Assembly (NCBI GenBank): GCA_905212085.1
Contig: CAJMDF010000010.1
Coordinates: forward strand, 1 to 51,684
DNA: 51,684 nucleotides
Reading direction: 5' to 3'
Origin: an uncultured Clostridium sp.
Lineage (GTDB): Bacteria > Cyanobacteriota > Vampirovibrionia > Gastranaerophilales > Gastranaerophilaceae
Part shown: positions 51,142 to 51,684 of the stretch, piece by piece
Position numbering within the stretch: position 1 is the stretch's first letter
How the letters are laid out: each line of letters starts with the position of its first letter
Translations under genes and position numbers: made by a program
Notes under the pieces: model-generated
What the model saw: only the letters and a program-made list of their open reading frames with translations
The model's database searches: none
What the model was told of the DNA's origin: nothing

Positions 51142-51684
51142 TTACTTTTCACAAATTAATGCATAATTTACATAACCTTTTTTATTTGGGGCAAAATATA
51201 CTAATTTGCAATTTTTAAAACCAACAAACTCACACATAAATTCTAATGTTTGAAAATTTACAGGTCTTATATGAGTTAAATCAAGATAAAAAAACTTCAA
51301 ATTTGATATATTTTGAGGGTTCAAAGTTTCAATAATAATTTTCCCTCCACATTCTATTTTGTCATAAGCCAACGATATTAATTCAAAAATATCATCGAAA
51401 CTTAAATGTTCCACCACTTGAATTAATGATATCCCACTAAAAATCTCTGCCGTATTTTTTAAAAATTTAATTGCTTCAGTATTTATTACATCAAAACCTT
51501 TGTGAATTAATAAATCAGCTTCTAGTTTATTAATCTCAATACCTTTTGCACATATATTATTTTCTTTTAATAAACTTAAAAATTCACCACGACCACAACC
51601 AATATCCAAAAATTTTTTATTAGAATTTTTTGGAACATATTTTATATAATTTGATTGAATCTTAATTATAGTTTCTTTGTTATA
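51142..51684 (-). CDS. SAM-dependent methyltransferase, 5' end cut by window edge
   Basis: The frame is open to the window edge, so at least 180 residues are present and the N-terminus is missing; a TTG at 51609 is only an internal Leu codon. The class I fold is shown by FLDIGCGRGEFLSLL (SAM-binding loop), the acidic pair KGIEINK and the post-II QVVEHLSFDD. It resembles the methyltransferases of surface-polysaccharide clusters, a guess based on style only. Confidence 0.88.
   Translation of the reverse strand, partial: YNKETIIKIQSNYIKYVPKNSNKKFLDIGCGRGEFLSLLKENNICAKGIEINKLEADLLIHKGFDVINTEAIKFLKNTAEIFSGISLIQVVEHLSFDDIFELISLAYDKIECGGKIIIETLNPQNISNLKFFYLDLTHIRPVNFQTLEFMCEFVGFKNCKLVYFAPNKKGYVNYALICEK

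Noticed and set aside
1..51684. tRNA, rRNA or prophage genes
   Set aside because: No T-loop/acceptor pairs, rRNA segments, integrase or phage structural genes were recognised in the reading; a tRNAscan run would be decisive.

Overview
The window looks like chromosomal DNA of a very AT-rich, diderm, B12-using bacterium. The best guess is a gut-type non-photosynthetic cyanobacterial relative (Vampirovibrionia / 'Melainabacteria', order Gastranaerophilales). This is inference from four things: an LPS-export pair (LptB plus an LptF/G-type permease) with a tripartite RND pump, which imply an outer membrane; a prepilin of the GFTLAEVLITLGIIG type; lineage-typical orphan proteins beginning MGMAASQAR; and a B12-dependent class II ribonucleotide reductase. 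No rRNA, tRNA, CRISPR array, transposase or phage module was seen.

Layout. 1-2.9 kb: a class-II-like cobalamin riboswitch heads an overlapping three-gene operon of unknown membrane proteins. 3-6.2 kb: a coiled-coil-ended orphan protein, a polyprenyl diphosphate synthase, signal peptidase I and a small orphan. 6.5-11.6 kb: the distal ribosomal protein cluster (infA-rpmJ-rpsM-rpsK-rpsD-rpoA-rplQ-truA-rplM-rpsI), with structured leaders before rpsM and rpsD. 11.7-18.3 kb, minus strand: a small orphan, an outer-membrane channel, RND pump and adaptor operon, and an XRE regulator divergent from a prepilin (18.4-19.1 kb). 19.2-19.6 kb: hairpin repeats. 19.6-24.7 kb: rdgB, uppS, fusA and a second coiled-coil-ended orphan. 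24.9-31.3 kb: ileS and a dicarboxylate/amino-acid symporter, divergent from nrdJ. 31.4-36.7 kb: an orphan membrane protein, a convergent GT2 / RgpF-like pair and pheT. 36.7-38.1 kb: tandem hairpin repeats, an SH3-like secreted protein and an HTH/small-protein module. 38.2-41.4 kb: rplI and a one-carbon trio (MetE/UROD-like methyltransferase, CooC-like ATPase, folD). 41.4-46.4 kb: a mini coiled-coil orphan, trpS with a probable Fe-S motif, lptB-lptF/G-phosphodiester glycosidase, and a second HTH/small-protein module. 46.4-51.7 kb: SIMPL protein, membrane protein, ligA, speB, a secreted orphan and a truncated methyltransferase.

How the parts connect. Cobalamin is a theme: a B12-sensing RNA in front of unknown genes, a B12-dependent NrdJ, and a MetE-core-like methyltransferase next to a CooC-like ATPase and FolD, which suggests corrinoid/folate one-carbon chemistry. 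The most novel-looking elements are (1) the riboswitch-controlled orphan operon, whose second gene is an internal duplication; (2) a dispersed protein family with conserved N- and C-terminal helices around variable centres (2980-4047, 23327-24730, 41389-41715), an architecture like that of flagellin; and (3) two copies of a module in which an HTH regulator diverges from a ~70-residue protein with shared VLNDS and YYQ motifs. All calls come from reading the sequence; no database search or folding program was run.
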